DNA of 64,000 nt from NCBI GenBank assembly GCA_025602915.1, contig JAHLJZ010000009.1, positions 248,001 to 312,000 on the forward strand, read 5' to 3'. This document shows, in pieces, positions 36,206 to 49,422 of this stretch. The translations under genes and the position numbers were made by a program. Source of the stretch: Paraphysoderma sedebokerense (Eukaryota; Blastocladiomycota; Physodermatomycetes; Physodermatales; Physodermataceae). The notes under the pieces were generated by a model. That model saw only the letters and a list, made by a program, of their open reading frames with translations, did not search any database and was not told the origin of the DNA. Each line of letters begins with the position of its first letter. Position 1 is the stretch's first letter.

Positions 36206-38010
36206 TTAATGAAATAGACTACATTCATAAATTCTCAGCATTCCATCTCTAGCTCCACTATATACAGTAACTCTATCCTCGCTCTCCTTCCGAACCCTGA
36301 GTGCGTAAATCGGTTCCAAATCAGCACCGCTGAATTCATGTTTCACAGTCGGCTGAGAATCAAGATTTAATGGAATCTCGACAAAATATACGATACCGTC
36401 CATCGTTGAAATGAAAAGCCCAAATTGAGAATCCTTTTTGAATGGATGGATTGCCGTTATAGCTGTCGTACCGCGTCGGAAAGCGTACACAGGGGTACTG
36501 CCAGTGATGAAGCAAACTTTGGTTATTGGGAGATTTTAGTAAAAAGAGAAATTAGAGGAAGAAATTCACCTATTGTCTTTACTGAGATCCCATAAATGAA
36601 CTTGTCCGTCGATCGAGCCTGAAATGGCCAAGTGTAATTCTGGAGCGGCAGCACAAGAATACAAGGGTGAGGAGATCGTGCTAGTTGAAACCTGAGATGG
36701 CCGGAACAAAACTATAAATACTGGGTGTCCTCGATATGCGATCGAATTTGGGACTTACAGATTTCTTTGTTCTCAAATCAATTATCTTGAGCGTTCCATC
36801 ATCGGCAGCGGCAACAACTATTTTTCCAGCCGTATCGACTTCTCGAGAATCGACATTTGTGTCCAGATTGGGGAACATTTTCGAATATTCACACAGAGAC
36901 AGTTGGTTAATAGCGGCTTCCGATTCATACAGCGTCGAAATGAGATCTGATGATGCGCATTCCCATAAGCGGATCGACCCATCATTGGAAGATGCTAAAC
37001 AGAGTAATAACTAAGTTTCAACTCTACTTCAAACCGACATTTGAACACGAAGACCGTATACACACTGATTACATTCCTACCCCGTGATACTATAGCGGTA
37101 TCGGAAATTCGACCTTTATGACGTCCTTTGATCGTCACCGGATTTGAGCCGTCCAACGCGGACCATATTTTCAACTGGAAATCATTCGATCCTGTAAGGA
37201 CAACTTCCCCGCTAGGGAAGAATCTGGCAGTGACTACATCACCGATATGCCCCTCCAATTTGCGCTATAATTGACAAAGGTGTTGGCTCCACTCCGGTTC
37301 AAAGTGAGGTAAAGTCTATGCTTCTACTCACCAATGCATTACCTCTCTTTGCATCAAATATCTGCAAATCACCACCTTCCGTGCCGACGACAATCAGTTC
37401 TCCGCTGGGTGAGACGTCGAATGTATTTATCTGACAGTATGGTTAGACTTTAACAGGAGCACGTTACAGGCACTTTTCGTTCAAACCTTGCGTTCACTGC
37501 ATCGGAGTAACTGAGCTGGGGCATGAATAACAGCGTCATACGACTTGAGAAAGTCTACGTCACAAAATCGTATTCGGACAGTTTTCTAGATTTAAACAAT
37601 ACAAAAGCCTTTTAGAATGTGACTAAATGAGACGTCGATCTATTGCGAAACGTACATCGTCCAACATTGCGGCCTCAACTTCTGCGCCGCCATCCAAAAG
37701 AACTCCTGGACCCGAAAGCCGATGTCGAACAGTCACTGAACCATGCAACGACGGTTTTCCTATCAGAACACAATTAGATTTATGTATTAGCATTTTGTGA
37801 ATCACCCACCGTCTAGACAGAGAAAGACGACCACTCACCAGGTGTCGAAGCCGATATCCAGAAAGGTTCATTGGGCGATCCCTTGTTCTTCACGTCGTCC
37901 AAAACGGCATTCCAATCAGACTGAATGGATATACTGGGTAGATTGTAAACTGGTGCCATCGTCGAAGACTGGTCTTTCCCCAACATATCAATGATCTTAT
38001 ATTTTGACAT
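36206..38010 (-). CDS. PAAF1/Rpn14-like WD40 proteasome assembly chaperone
   Basis: This is a multi-exon WD40 protein starting MSKYKIIDMLGKDQSSTMAP. Recognisable repeats include 'MEGHIGDVVTARFFPSGEVV', 'LTGSNDFQLKIWSALDGSNP', 'RISDTAIVSRGRNVIS' and, in later exons, 'SNDGSIRLWECASSD', 'VVAAADDGTLKIIDLRTKKS' and 'VYSGARDGMLRIYECSLFH' at the C-terminus. The phrase 'IVSRGRNVIS' within a GH-repeat is characteristic of PAAF1/Rpn14, which binds the Rpt ATPase tails and guides assembly of the 19S base. Another WD40 protein is possible, but the order and length fit PAAF1. It shares a short divergent promoter with the YEATS gene. Confidence 0.8.
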
Positions 38011-38155
38011 GGATACTGGAACGCTGCCGAGGTGACGTCAAGCAAACACGTGAAAATCACGTGCGTTAAGCTCGTTCACTCCCACCAGGTGCAAAACTCA
38101 AAAATTTTGCTCTTGCTGGAATCGGAGTTCGCTCATTCAATCGATCTTGATCATT
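38011..38155. promoter_or_regulatory. Bidirectional promoter with one CRE and two E-boxes
   Basis: Only 145 bases separate the start codons of the PAAF1-like gene (-) and the YEATS gene (+). Within them lie a full palindromic TGACGTCA (38033-38040), CACGTG (38047-38052) and a second CACGTG (38058-38063). The E-boxes are 11 bases apart start to start, about one helical turn, so two bHLH dimers could sit on the same face. Confidence 0.6.
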
Positions 38156-39562
38156 ATGTCGAAGAATTCTAACGTAAATGAAATTTATGGTTCATCAAGT
38201 AATTGCCGTTAGTATTGTTGCTAACCTACTGTTTCTGTAGACCCAGTACCACTTTATTGTATACAACGAAGGTTCACCGCTTGATCCAAGCATTCGTTCC
38301 TCTGATCCTATGCTCGATCCGTACTTTGTTCTCACCTCTATTCTTTCCCTCGATATAGCTATACAGACCGGTATTGCAAAACGTCCGTATCGATGGAGGC
38401 TGTCAACGTTTGGACAGAAGGATGGAGAGGATCAATGGCATTCGGTCAAGGTATATCAGAAGCTTTTCAGTTTCGACTTTCATGATCCCTTGCCTTGTCG
38501 AGTATAACTGAGCCGATTTTCGGTGTAAATAGAAATATGTAAAGCGAGTAACGTATACGATTCATCAGGATTTTAAGCCTAATGTTATTGGTGCGATCCT
38601 AGTTTCTTATTTTTGTAAAGCAGTTGGAATTCAATGCTAACTGATGATCTGATTACATCCTTGTTGCAGCGATCGACGAAAGTCCTTATAGTCTAGAGAG
38701 AGATGGATGGGGTACCTTCCCCTTCTCCGTTCAGATTGAATTCAAGACGGACGATAAACCGATGACTTTCCAGCAAGATCTCTCGTTTCAACCGAAGTTC
38801 CATTCGAAACACTTGATTGTAGTATTTCTGATAGCTCACATTGTCTATTTCCTCATTGGCTGATTTTTATCCTTATTTGCCGTTATATAGCCGCTGAACG
38901 AATTGTCATCAAAATTGAGGATTTTGGTACAAAGTGACCACGAAACTGCAGAAACGTTAGATGAGTTGACTGCCGAAAAAAAGACACGCAAGAAAGTGCT
39001 AAAGAAGAGTAATACTAATCGATTGACATCGGGAAGTTTTGCCGGCAAAGGACCCAAAAGGTCGATGGAGGATTCTACAAACATGGACGATGCTGATATG
39101 GATATTGTGCGAGAAGACACTGATTCACCAAAACGTCTGAAGACTGAAATTTCCGGTCCCATCGGTCTGAAATCAATTGACCCCTTTACACAGGTAATGT
39201 TGAATGTCACATCTAAATTCTCTCTGCAATGAAGTATTTACGGGTTGCATTACTATTTACGAATTAAAGATGTTAGATGAACTAGAATCGTCTATATCTC
39301 AGCTCGATGATGAAAGCTGCTTGCAGATTGCTCGAATAATTTATTCAAAGAAATCTGAAAATGCCTATATCATCCATGACCGATCAGGTTCGTTCTGAAC
39401 GGTGCCCTTTGCTTTCAATTTTGGTCCCCTGTTAAGTTCTAACTTCCTTTGTTATTCCCTATTTCACGTATCATAGAGAAAGAGTTAATATTCGACTTAT
39501 GCACTTTTGAGGAACCATTACTGAAGGAATTGCACGAATACTGCAGTTCTCGGATTCAGTAA
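38156..39562 (+). CDS. YEATS-domain protein with C-terminal AF9/ENL-type AHD (ET-like) domain
   Basis: Exon 1 is tiny (MSKNSN, 38156-38173). The next exons give a YEATS domain: 'TQYHFIVYNEGSPLDP', 'RPYRWRLSTFGQKDG', 'KYVKRVTYTIHQDFKPNVI', then 'AIDESPYSLERDGWGTFPFS' (the Gly-Trp-Gly of the acyl-lysine cage) and 'VQIEFKTDDKPMTFQQDLSF'. A charged linker with a Lys-rich patch follows. The last two exons give 'LDELESSISQLDDESCLQIA', 'NAYIIHD' and 'LIFDLCTFEEPLLKELHEYC'. These match the ANC1-homology domain of AF9/ENL (which has FDFDLCSLD) and the ET module of Taf14. YEATS domains read acylated lysines on histone H3; AHD/ET modules recruit short hydrophobic-basic peptides of elongation and remodelling partners. 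It could be the Taf14 counterpart or an AF9-like protein. Confidence 0.82.
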
Positions 39563-39836
39563 GAAAGGGTTCTTGTCCCGCCACCATTGATTTTATTGAA
39601 CGTTAATTCACACAGTTTGTAAATAATATTGACCTTAAGTGTAAATATAACCCGAACCCATTAATTTCGCTAAGTATGATGGAACAATCGAAAGATCTAA
39701 TTCATATTCAGCCACCGGCTTTTCCCTGTCCGATTTATCATTTTGTAAACTCTGTCTGTCCACGCACCACATTGGATCTTGAATTGCCTTCAATGTGGAT
39801 CAATAATAAGTGTTCCTCGTCAGATGTCAACAAACC

Positions 39837-41010
39837 ATGTCCGCTGCAAAAATAGGTATTATTCTTTGTCTACCATCATGTCTTTGCCGCCGAGAATGCT
39901 GATAGAAACAACCCTACCGCGGTATATTAATTACTGATAGGATACTTGTTCCTGAAAACACTATCGAAACCGGTAGCCAACCATGTCAAGAATTATACTA
40001 GTTTCGTATCTGCTTTCATCAGAATTTTTTGTGCTTAATCATATTGAGTTACTTACTCTGTTTTATATATCGCTTTTTGGCTAGAAAATCACCAAGCGTT
40101 TAAAGAACTGTGTATATCCATCGCGCAAAGGTTCGTATGGTATTTTACAATCTCGCCGCAAAACTTCTGTTATCCTTGTCTTCATTATTCCCGTTGAGTT
40201 TACTTATCACTTTGTCTTATTCATTGTAGACTGAATCGAACAGAAACGAGACTGAAGAATTTAGGCGCCGAGACAGCGGAGCGGGTAAGACCTCTGAATG
40301 ATGCGAGGTAAATGATTGGACATTTTTAGTTCTTTGAATATTCTACAATTTTGAAGTGAGGGGATTCGCATTATTTATATCGTTTGGGTGAATGATACTT
40401 ACCATTTGAAATTGTCTGAATGTGGATGATCATTAGAGCAATTGAAGTTGGAGGTTTGTAGATTTGGTTTCTCTTGGTCTTTTGGTTTTACTATGTCTAC
40501 AGTATGAAAAGATAGCTAAATACTCACCCACATCTCTTTTATTATTAATACTAATCAATTATCGTATATTATTGTTACGATTCACCCAATTTTCGCCACT
40601 CAAACCTATAACGAACGCCATCGACATTCTGTACGCTACATTCAGCCAATTTTATAGGCGAAGCGACGTTATTCACACTTGGTGCACTGATCGTGATTAT
40701 GGAATCGACGAGGTCCTATAAATCCAACAAGTCAAAGGAATTGGCATTGGACACTCGGATCGCGAATATTGAGAATGTCGCGAAGGAGGCCCTGGAACGG
40801 ATGGATGGATTGAAAGGGGATATTGAAAAGCTGAGGAATGAAGTGAGGATAGTGAAAGAAGAGGAAGAAAAGCTTCTGAAGAGTAGACAACAACCAAATG
40901 TGTTAAGTAACAATGTTGGAGAATTGAAGAATGAAGAAAGCAAGGGCGAGAAAGAAATCAGAAGGTGGCCGAGGTATTGGAACTTTTGGGAATGGATAAA
41001 TTGGAAGTGA
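39837..41010 (+). CDS. OPA3-like mitochondrial protein
   Basis: Six exons join in frame: 39837-39855, 39941-40000, 40085-40130, 40230-40307, 40437-40453 (17 bases) and 40658-41010. The protein starts 'MSAAKIGYLFLKTLSKPVAN', continues 'HVKNYTKNHQAFKELCISIA' and 'QRLNRTETRLKNLGAETAER', then 'VRPLNDARAIEVGGEATLFT' and 'LGALIVIMESTRSYKSNKSK'. This is the OPA3 pattern: an N-terminal mitochondrial targeting helix, the basic LSKP..N motif, and a hydrophobic segment near the middle. A coiled coil of about 60 residues follows. The very C-terminus is unusual: 'RRWPRYWNFWEWINWK' is rich in Trp and Arg. OPA3 is a peripheral inner or outer mitochondrial membrane protein affecting organelle shape; its exact activity is unknown. 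Confidence 0.85.
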
Positions 41011-41317
41011 AAGAAGGTTCTTCATTATGAATGTATAGTTACGAGATTTTGAAGGTCGGTGGCCTATCAATTGTATATTATTATCCAAGATCGGTAGCTA
41101 TAGATTCTATCAAAACTGTAATGGAAGAATTCAGCTACTAAATAATCTATCTTGAACATAAAATTTAATTATATCAAAACTGGGCTAGGCTAGGCTACCC
41201 AAATATATATGAAGTCCCTATACTTTCAGCTCGTTGAAGCGCAATATGTGCCCGACCGAACAAAATAATCAATGTCATAGGGTCCAAGATTACAGAAGCG
41301 ATACATCTTAAAGCGGG

Positions 41318-42073
41318 TTACGATAGCGACAGCTTTCTCAGAATGATTCCACCGATTTGCTCTACGATCGCATCGAAATCTCGGTCGTCAACTTTAACAA
41401 TTTCAACGGAATAGTCGATTGACTTATTCGAATCAGCACAAGAAGGTCTTTCGGAAGCTGACGGCTCTTCTAAAGCGGCAAATTGACTTTCTACAAGTGA
41501 CGCAGGCATGAAATGACCGTTTCTAGCTTTTAGACGTTGTATCACCGTTAACGTTTCAATACGGAGGTAAACGAAGGTGAGGGAAACCGAGTACAGCGCC
41601 GCTGATGAATTTTTCAATTCGTGCCCCAATTTTTGATGGATATAGTCCCGATACCGAAATTTCAAAGCAGAGCAGCTAACTAATATGATTCCATTTTCAA
41701 CTTTATTATCGTTATTGATACCTGAAGTCCAGGTTTGAACGATTCGACCGATGTCAGAACAAATACTGGACAACCAGTTCCATCTGTCCTCGTCCTGAAG
41801 CGGTATTCCCTTTGACATTTTTTGAATATTTTCGGGAGGATGAAAGTTGTCGCCTTCCAATGTTTCTATAATAAGACGACCTTCTGATTGAAAACTGTTT
41901 AAAGGCTGGAAGTTTGGAACCGAAGAAAGGAGTGTCGATTTCCCGCAACCCCTGCAAATTTAAATGAGGATCAGGATGGTCAGAGGTTTTGACTACTAGA
42001 TGGGCGAGAACAACAGAAACAAATAATTAACATACGTGACGCCGCAGAAAACGATAACATGAATGCCCTTCAT
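41318..42073 (-). CDS. Gluconokinase (GntK-type)
   Basis: There are two exons, 42073-42036 and 41950-41318, giving about 223 residues. The first reads MKGIHVIVFCGVT and the splice joins it to 'GCGKSTLLSSVPNFQPL', the P-loop (GVTGCGKST). Then 'IETLEGDNFHPPENIQKMSK' and 'GIPLQDEDRWNWLSSICSDI' are the gluconate-binding signature of the family. 'GIILVSCSALKFRYRDYIHQ' follows, then 'LTFVYLRI' and 'RNGHFMPASLVESQFAALEE', the hallmark LID region. It phosphorylates gluconate to 6-phosphogluconate, feeding the pentose phosphate pathway. Two insertions, after the P-loop (FQPLNSFQSEGRLII) and in the Asn/Asp-rich loop 'SGINNDNKVENG', make it longer than the bacterial enzyme. All key residues appear intact. 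Confidence 0.93.
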
Positions 42074-42579
42074 CGATGCGGTAAAATAAGAGACATATTT
42101 TAATGTCAGCGATCGAACAAATTTCAGTTCTAAGTTCAGCGGCCGCACGAAGAATTACGAACGCGTGCAAAGCTCTGATGGAATCTATATTGAATGCAAT
42201 TGAGAACTTTATAATTTTAGCGGATAGAATATCATAAATCTTCTATGGCATGATATTGTCTGTTGCTCATTATTAAGTCAACAGTTGCATTGGGCAAATA
42301 TAGTTGTATGGATGCAATTCCTGGATGTCATTCTCAAACTTAAAAATGTGTGATCTGTAACGAATGTAAAAAATACAACAAATCCAAACGCAGAGCACAC
42401 AAAATGATATTAATTTGTCAAATTGCATCTTGCGCAGCAGGTCAAGATGCATTGGTGAATGGGTCAATCCGGAGGTGATGCCAACTTGTCCAAACCCTCA
42501 GGCCTCATCGTTCAGATAATTGAAATCAAAGTTCGCTCCGAATTCATTCAAGTCCAAGAAACCAGACATTATTCAAAAT
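42074..42579. other. Divergent intergenic region between gluconokinase and GDP-fucose synthase
   Basis: About 500 AT-rich bases between two divergent starts. Open frames here are short and featureless. It must hold both promoters; I see no notable palindrome or repeat. Confidence 0.4.
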
Positions 42580-44403
<1,824 letters not shown>

Positions 44404-44637
44404 ATTCTGGTAGACAGAGATGGCGGTACCGATGTTGGTTGTGAGACGTCCAGGTTAACCAGTCAAGCTACAAATATTAGACTAAAATATGTCAGATTTT
44501 GTTATGATTGAAAAGCACATGAAACATTATTGAATAAACACGATTTTAAGTAATTCTTTCGCTGCTCCATTTCCAGTGGGCCGCGTTTTCACGTTGGAGC
44601 AGAGCTCAAAAGTTCCTTCGAGGTTCCGTTCTCTACA

Positions 44638-46707
44638 ATGATACGAATGTCCATCTTCAATGTTTTTCTTTCTTCATATCTTATCACATTAGCTGCTTGT
44701 GTGAGTCCTTACATATCATACAATGTGACGCTGTTCGATCCGATCCCGGTTGATTCTTTACGACCGAAAGTAGTAGCAAAGTACGGCGGAGTTGACTTTG
44801 ACTTTGACCAAAAGCATCTCGGTATAAGACATGTAGAAACATGGGAAATCAAAGCAAATGAGACTGACTTAGATAATGTAGGTGCTTTGTTTAATAGTGC
44901 AGTCTTGGAGTCCATTGGAAGGGAACACCAGTTTTCTATTTCGTGAATTCTGACTGTCGCTGCGTTCTTATGTGTTTTTATTGTTACATTAAATGGCTCT
45001 CATCGTCGTTTTGCAAACAACTCCCGTTGTAGACTCAAAATTCTAAATCATTACCGAAATCAGTCGCCTCAATCACTCTTTCAACAACCACGTCCTCAAA
45101 ATCGGATGAATTTTCCTCTAATTCCTTGACTTATTTAGCAGCCGAAAATGATGATAAAGAATTGGCGGTTGAAGGCACACATTTATTAATTAAATTTGAC
45201 GAGCATGAAGAGAAAGAGGAGGTTGTAAGGTATCTCATGAGCATACGATATCCTTGGTTAGTTGTGGCTGAATTGTGAATTGACTTCATTATTTTTGCCC
45301 TTCGGGTGGATAGTATAAGGAAAAGAGATGAGAAGTTACAGCAGGTTTGTCATTATTTGAGGAGCCTTGTGACATTTAAGGCCAGTACTATTAACTGTAT
45401 AGATGATACGCAGGTAACATGAACCCGCCTTAATTTCCTCCTTCCAACTCTTCTGTGGCACTCCGAACTTAATTTTGCTAATAATCATTGCTCTAAAACA
45501 GGAAAGCTCAATCACAAAATCTGCCCCAATTCATCCATTACTTCGAAATCAATATCCCACCCGCATGTTTTGTGATCAATTTTATTCATTCACGGATGAG
45601 TCTGATCTTTTTGATTTCGACGCTAATGCACCAATCGATGCCCAAATAATGGAGAACACTCAGAAAATGATGAAAAGAATTATTATTACTAGAGACAACA
45701 GAAGCGGACATGTTAGAGTCGAAAAAATGGTGTTGGGAGTGTTAACTCATAATGGCGTGACGGCGGTGAAAGACATTATGAGCGGGATGCAGGACAAAGA
45801 CGGAACAGAAATCAGCATTTTGAAGGAAACCAAGGAATCTCTGCAGTTGATTCGTTTCACGTCATCAGATAAAAAATCTCCTTCTCCTACCACCCTTTCC
45901 CTTTCGTCACGCCATCAGAACCATTGGTCCATTACGGCGCAAAGATTCTTCTCATCAGATCCCCCTTCATTTCATCCTACTGTTATATACAATATTTCAG
46001 CATATTCTCTCTCTTCTGCTTCAAGTAACGCAAAATGCAACGCTATAATACAACAATACATACCTCCATCGATGTTCGTGGATACTTATCAAGTTTCAAT
46101 GCGGTTAAGCGACATGAGTAAATTCGGTGAGGAAGCTGAGATGTTAAGAATGGAAGTGTTTGGGTTCGTTGAATTGGAGAAACCAGTTTCTTCTAGAGAA
46201 TCGAAAGCGATGATTGTTAGGATGGGCCTCGAGTTGCCGCACGAAGGAAACCTGAACAGGTATATTCTGATTGCTCTTGTCTGTTGCTTCGTCATATCAG
46301 AATAACTGAAAGAAACTGGAACTAGATTGATCGAGTTACCTCTCCACCTCCGCTATCAACCACCCGTTTCCAACGGAATTCCCTTCTTGATTCACATCCC
46401 TCCTGCACAGCTTTTTGTTTCGTGTCCCGTGAACGCACCCGATCGGCCTGAATCTTTGCTCTCGGACTATTTTAAACAGTCTGTGTCCACATTCCCATCT
46501 ATGCTGTGGTATTCCAATTTCGAAACAGTGTCTGATGAGTTGGTAGTCTCGGTTCCAAGAGGAAATCTTGAAGATGCGCAGTTTGTGGAAGTCATTACGA
46601 TGGGTGTTACATGGTTGGGCTGCTTGATTGGCTGCTGGGTGGTTTTCCAAAAATGGTGGAATTTACCGACAGGGAGAAGTGAACAAAATCGTGCAAAGGA
46701 GGATTAA
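44638..46707 (+). CDS. PIG-X/Pbn1-like subunit of GPI mannosyltransferase I
   Basis: This multi-exon gene starts with a signal-peptide-like segment (MIRMSIFNVFLSSYLITLAA). The family signature lies in the C-terminal half: 'YIPPSMFVDTYQVSMRL', 'FGFVELEKPVSS', 'ELPHEGNLNR', then across an intron 'IELPLHLRYQPPVSNGIPFL' and 'IHIPPAQLFVSCP'. A single transmembrane helix near the C-terminus (VITMGVTWLGCLIGCWVVFQ) is followed by a short basic tail. PIG-X/Pbn1 is an ER membrane protein that stabilises PIG-M/Gpi14, which adds the first mannose to the GPI anchor. The N-terminal ~250 residues are poorly conserved, as in other Pbn1 proteins. It is a plausible partner in function for the GPI-anchored proteins at 57.9-62.7 kb. 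Confidence 0.8.
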
Positions 46708-47041
46708 TGGATCGGTATGAGTTCTCAACTGAGAAGAAGTCCCGGTGTACCATACAGATCTGCAAGCTAAGAGCAAGCGACAGTACATAGATTCATACTG
46801 TAATATATACAATTCAAAAATCCATTTTCAACTCCTTGTTGGAATCCACGAATGGTGATGTCGGCCATCAGTGAGGTGAACGAACAAGAGGTGACGGCGT
46901 GATCGTGTGACCGCCCTGTACGTCAGCGTTGGCGTCAGAGCCGGTAGCATCCTCCCTTTCTACAATTTAAATCTTTTATATTTCCTTTCCTCTCTTTTCA
47001 TTCACTCACGAGCAAAGCAAAAGAGACATACGATTATTATC
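46708..47041. promoter_or_regulatory. Promoter region of RPN9
   Basis: These 334 bases follow the PIG-X stop. Before the RPN9 start lies a GC-richer block (about 46870-46940) with several near-palindromic GTGACGG, CGTGATCGTG, GTGACCG and TACGTCAG elements that look like a cluster of binding sites. A pyrimidine-rich stretch runs into the start. Confidence 0.35.
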
Positions 47042-48946
47042 ATGGCAGATTCAATGGAACTCGACGTTCACGCTTTCCTTTCGTCACTCAAGCAGAAGAC
47101 TCAAGCCGAAGGGAAATCCCAATTGGTGGATTTCTTCAATAAGTTTGAAGAGTTGTACGATAAGAAGTAGGTTTTATTATCTCCTTCGTCATTTACAGGG
47201 TTGGAAGGAAGGATTGTGAGGGGAAAGTAGAAACTAAAGTGCTCTTGTAGCGAATAAACGAGAATTTAAGTTGATACGAACTAGAATTGTTTATTTTGAT
47301 GATGACGTGTTCTTTCAACGATCGTGATATATCCTGCGAAAATACCATTGGGATATCATCAGGAACTATAGTGATTGGATCGTTATACTATATTTGGGTT
47401 AGATGAGGTGATTGCCGCGGGAAAGGAGGAGTTCAGTCCTGATTTTTTCGATGTTAGAATGAGAATAATCCTGAATTTCACGATTAACGTTTGGTACTGA
47501 CATATGTTTCTTGGTGATTGCAATTTTATGAATCGATAAAAAACAGACTATGGCATCAACTTACTCTCGCTATCGAGTCATTCCTCGCTCACCCACAGTC
47601 CGGTCCATACTTGATTCCGTTATACAAGAACTTTGTCAAAGATTTCGAAAGTAAATTGAATCAACTGAGACTTGTTGCTGGATTGGGAGTACTGGGTGCC
47701 AGACAAACTGGTGGTGAGTTATTTTCTTCTACTAAAAAGTGTTGAAATGTATCACCTTGCTTTGAAGGTAGCAACTTCGTGATGAACCGTACTTCCAGAT
47801 CTGAACGACCGCCTTTTAAACTGTTCGCAAGAGTGATTTGCTAACATTACACCTCAATTACAGATCCTCAAGCGTCAATCAACTTTCTCGATGCACTCGC
47901 CGAAAAATGCAAACCTGCTGAGCCTAAAAAAGATGAAAAGACCACACCGGATCAAACCTCCCAGGAAGCGTATATTCTGTGTATAATGGAATCATCTCAT
48001 TATCATCTCCTCCTCGGCCACTTTGAAACGGTTCTTAAAAACATCAAAAAATGTGAAGTTCTGCTCGACTCATTGGCTGGCGTGGATAACCGTGTTTCAG
48101 CGACATTCTACAGAGTTGGTGCCGATTACTATAAAGCCAAATCAGACTATGGCGAATATTATAAAACTGCATTGCTGTTTTTGGGTTGTATACCTGACTT
48201 AGAGAATGATTTATCGAGAGAAGAGAAAGTTCAGCGGGCTCACGATTTGGCATTGGCTGCTTTGTTGAGTGATAGCATCTACAATTTCGGGGAATTGGTG
48301 CGTTGCTGGAAATTTTGCTATCTTGTGGACTGAGCTGTTGTATTGATGAATGTGGTTGCTTGCATCCGTTTTATTCTTTGCAGTTGATGCACAAAGTGCT
48401 CGATTCTCTTGTAGGTACACCTCATGAATGGCTTCGTCAGCTCTTATTTGCATTCAACGCCGGTGATATTGGTAAATTTGAAGGACTTGGAGGCCAGTTT
48501 AGCAAACAGGTGGGTACTAACTTGTCATTTCCTCCATTTCAGACGTAAAGATGACTGTACTTATATCGCTTTGATATCTTTAGCCCCTTCTTATGCAAAA
48601 TATGGGATTTCTTCGACAAAAAATCTGCCTTATGTCTCTGATCGAAGCAGTTTTCAAACGCAAACCTCACGATCGAACTATCCAGTTTGCTGAAATTGCC
48701 CGAGAAACTCGCCTTCCTGTGGACGAAGTTGAACATCTAGTAATGAAAGCCTTATCTCTAAAATTGATAAAAGGTTCAATTGACCAAGTTGACGGAACAG
48801 TTGTGATCTCATGGGTGCAACCGAGAGTGTTGGATCAGAATCAAGTTGGTGGAATGATGACATTGTTGGAAGGATGGTTGGATAGAGTTAAACAGACGAG
48901 CGGTGAGATGGAAGGTATGGGTGGAGATTTGTTTATTACTGCGTAG
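47042..48946 (+). CDS. RPN9: 26S proteasome non-ATPase subunit Rpn9 (PSMD13)
   Basis: This multi-exon gene starts MADSMELDVHAFLSSLKQKT. Exon 2 begins 'KLWHQLTLAIESFLAHPQSG' and contains 'LIPLYKNFVKDFESKLNQLR'. Later exons give 'ASINFLDALAEKC', 'ILCIMESSHYHLLLGHFETV', 'VSATFYRVGADYYKAKSDYG', 'YYKTALLFLGCIPDLENDLS' and 'DLALAALLSDSIYNFGELL'. The C-terminal PCI domain has 'ICLMSLIEAVFKRKPHDRTI', 'FAEIARETRLPVDEVEHLVM' and 'GTVVISWVQPRVLDQNQVGG'. The order and length match Rpn9/PSMD13, a lid subunit next to Rpn11/Rpn8 and Rpn5. About 50 bases are AT-rich at each intron. All domains are complete. Confidence 0.95.
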
Positions 48947-49422
48947 ATGTTGAAGGTAGAACTTTTGCCGACATCTTTTGGAGATGTATCTCAATCGGAA
49001 GTAGGAATGGACCATTTTATGTACCATAGGACCATATGAGCCCAGATAAATATAGTTTTTCACTTCATATGTCGCTTTCCGTCTTCTAAAACTTGATCCC
49101 CATGCCATGTTTGAACGCAATTAACTAATTGATGTCGAGTAAATTCATTCCAACTTATGTATTAGACCATCTATACGTGGCATCTGTATACGGACACTGC
49201 GTTACTAGATAAAATAGTTAAACTTGCAAGCATTAGTTCTAATGTTGATCAAGAAAGTGCATAAGCAGTTTTGCCATTGTAGTGTCGCGGTATGTGACGT
49301 CATACCTGCAGTGTCAAGAACGATGCTGTCGATGTTTTAATTTTCTCGTGACATTTAATATTTTACAGCAACTCTTTCAATTCGGTTTTCTAGGTGGCCA
49401 CTAATAATATATTGGCCCAACA
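48947..49422. promoter_or_regulatory. RPN9 3' region and promoter of the flavoprotein gene with a TGACGTCA site
   Basis: These 476 bases separate tandem genes. A palindromic CRE-type site TGACGTCA lies at 49295-49302, about 120 bases before the flavoprotein start. Nothing else is recognisable. Confidence 0.4.

Noticed and set aside
41181-41200. Three tandem GGCTA units
   Set aside because: Too short to be a satellite or a telomere-type repeat; probably chance.
46336-46650. 104-codon minus-strand frame opposite the PIG-X C-terminal exon
   Set aside because: The plus strand carries the conserved PIG-X signature; the minus frame has none.
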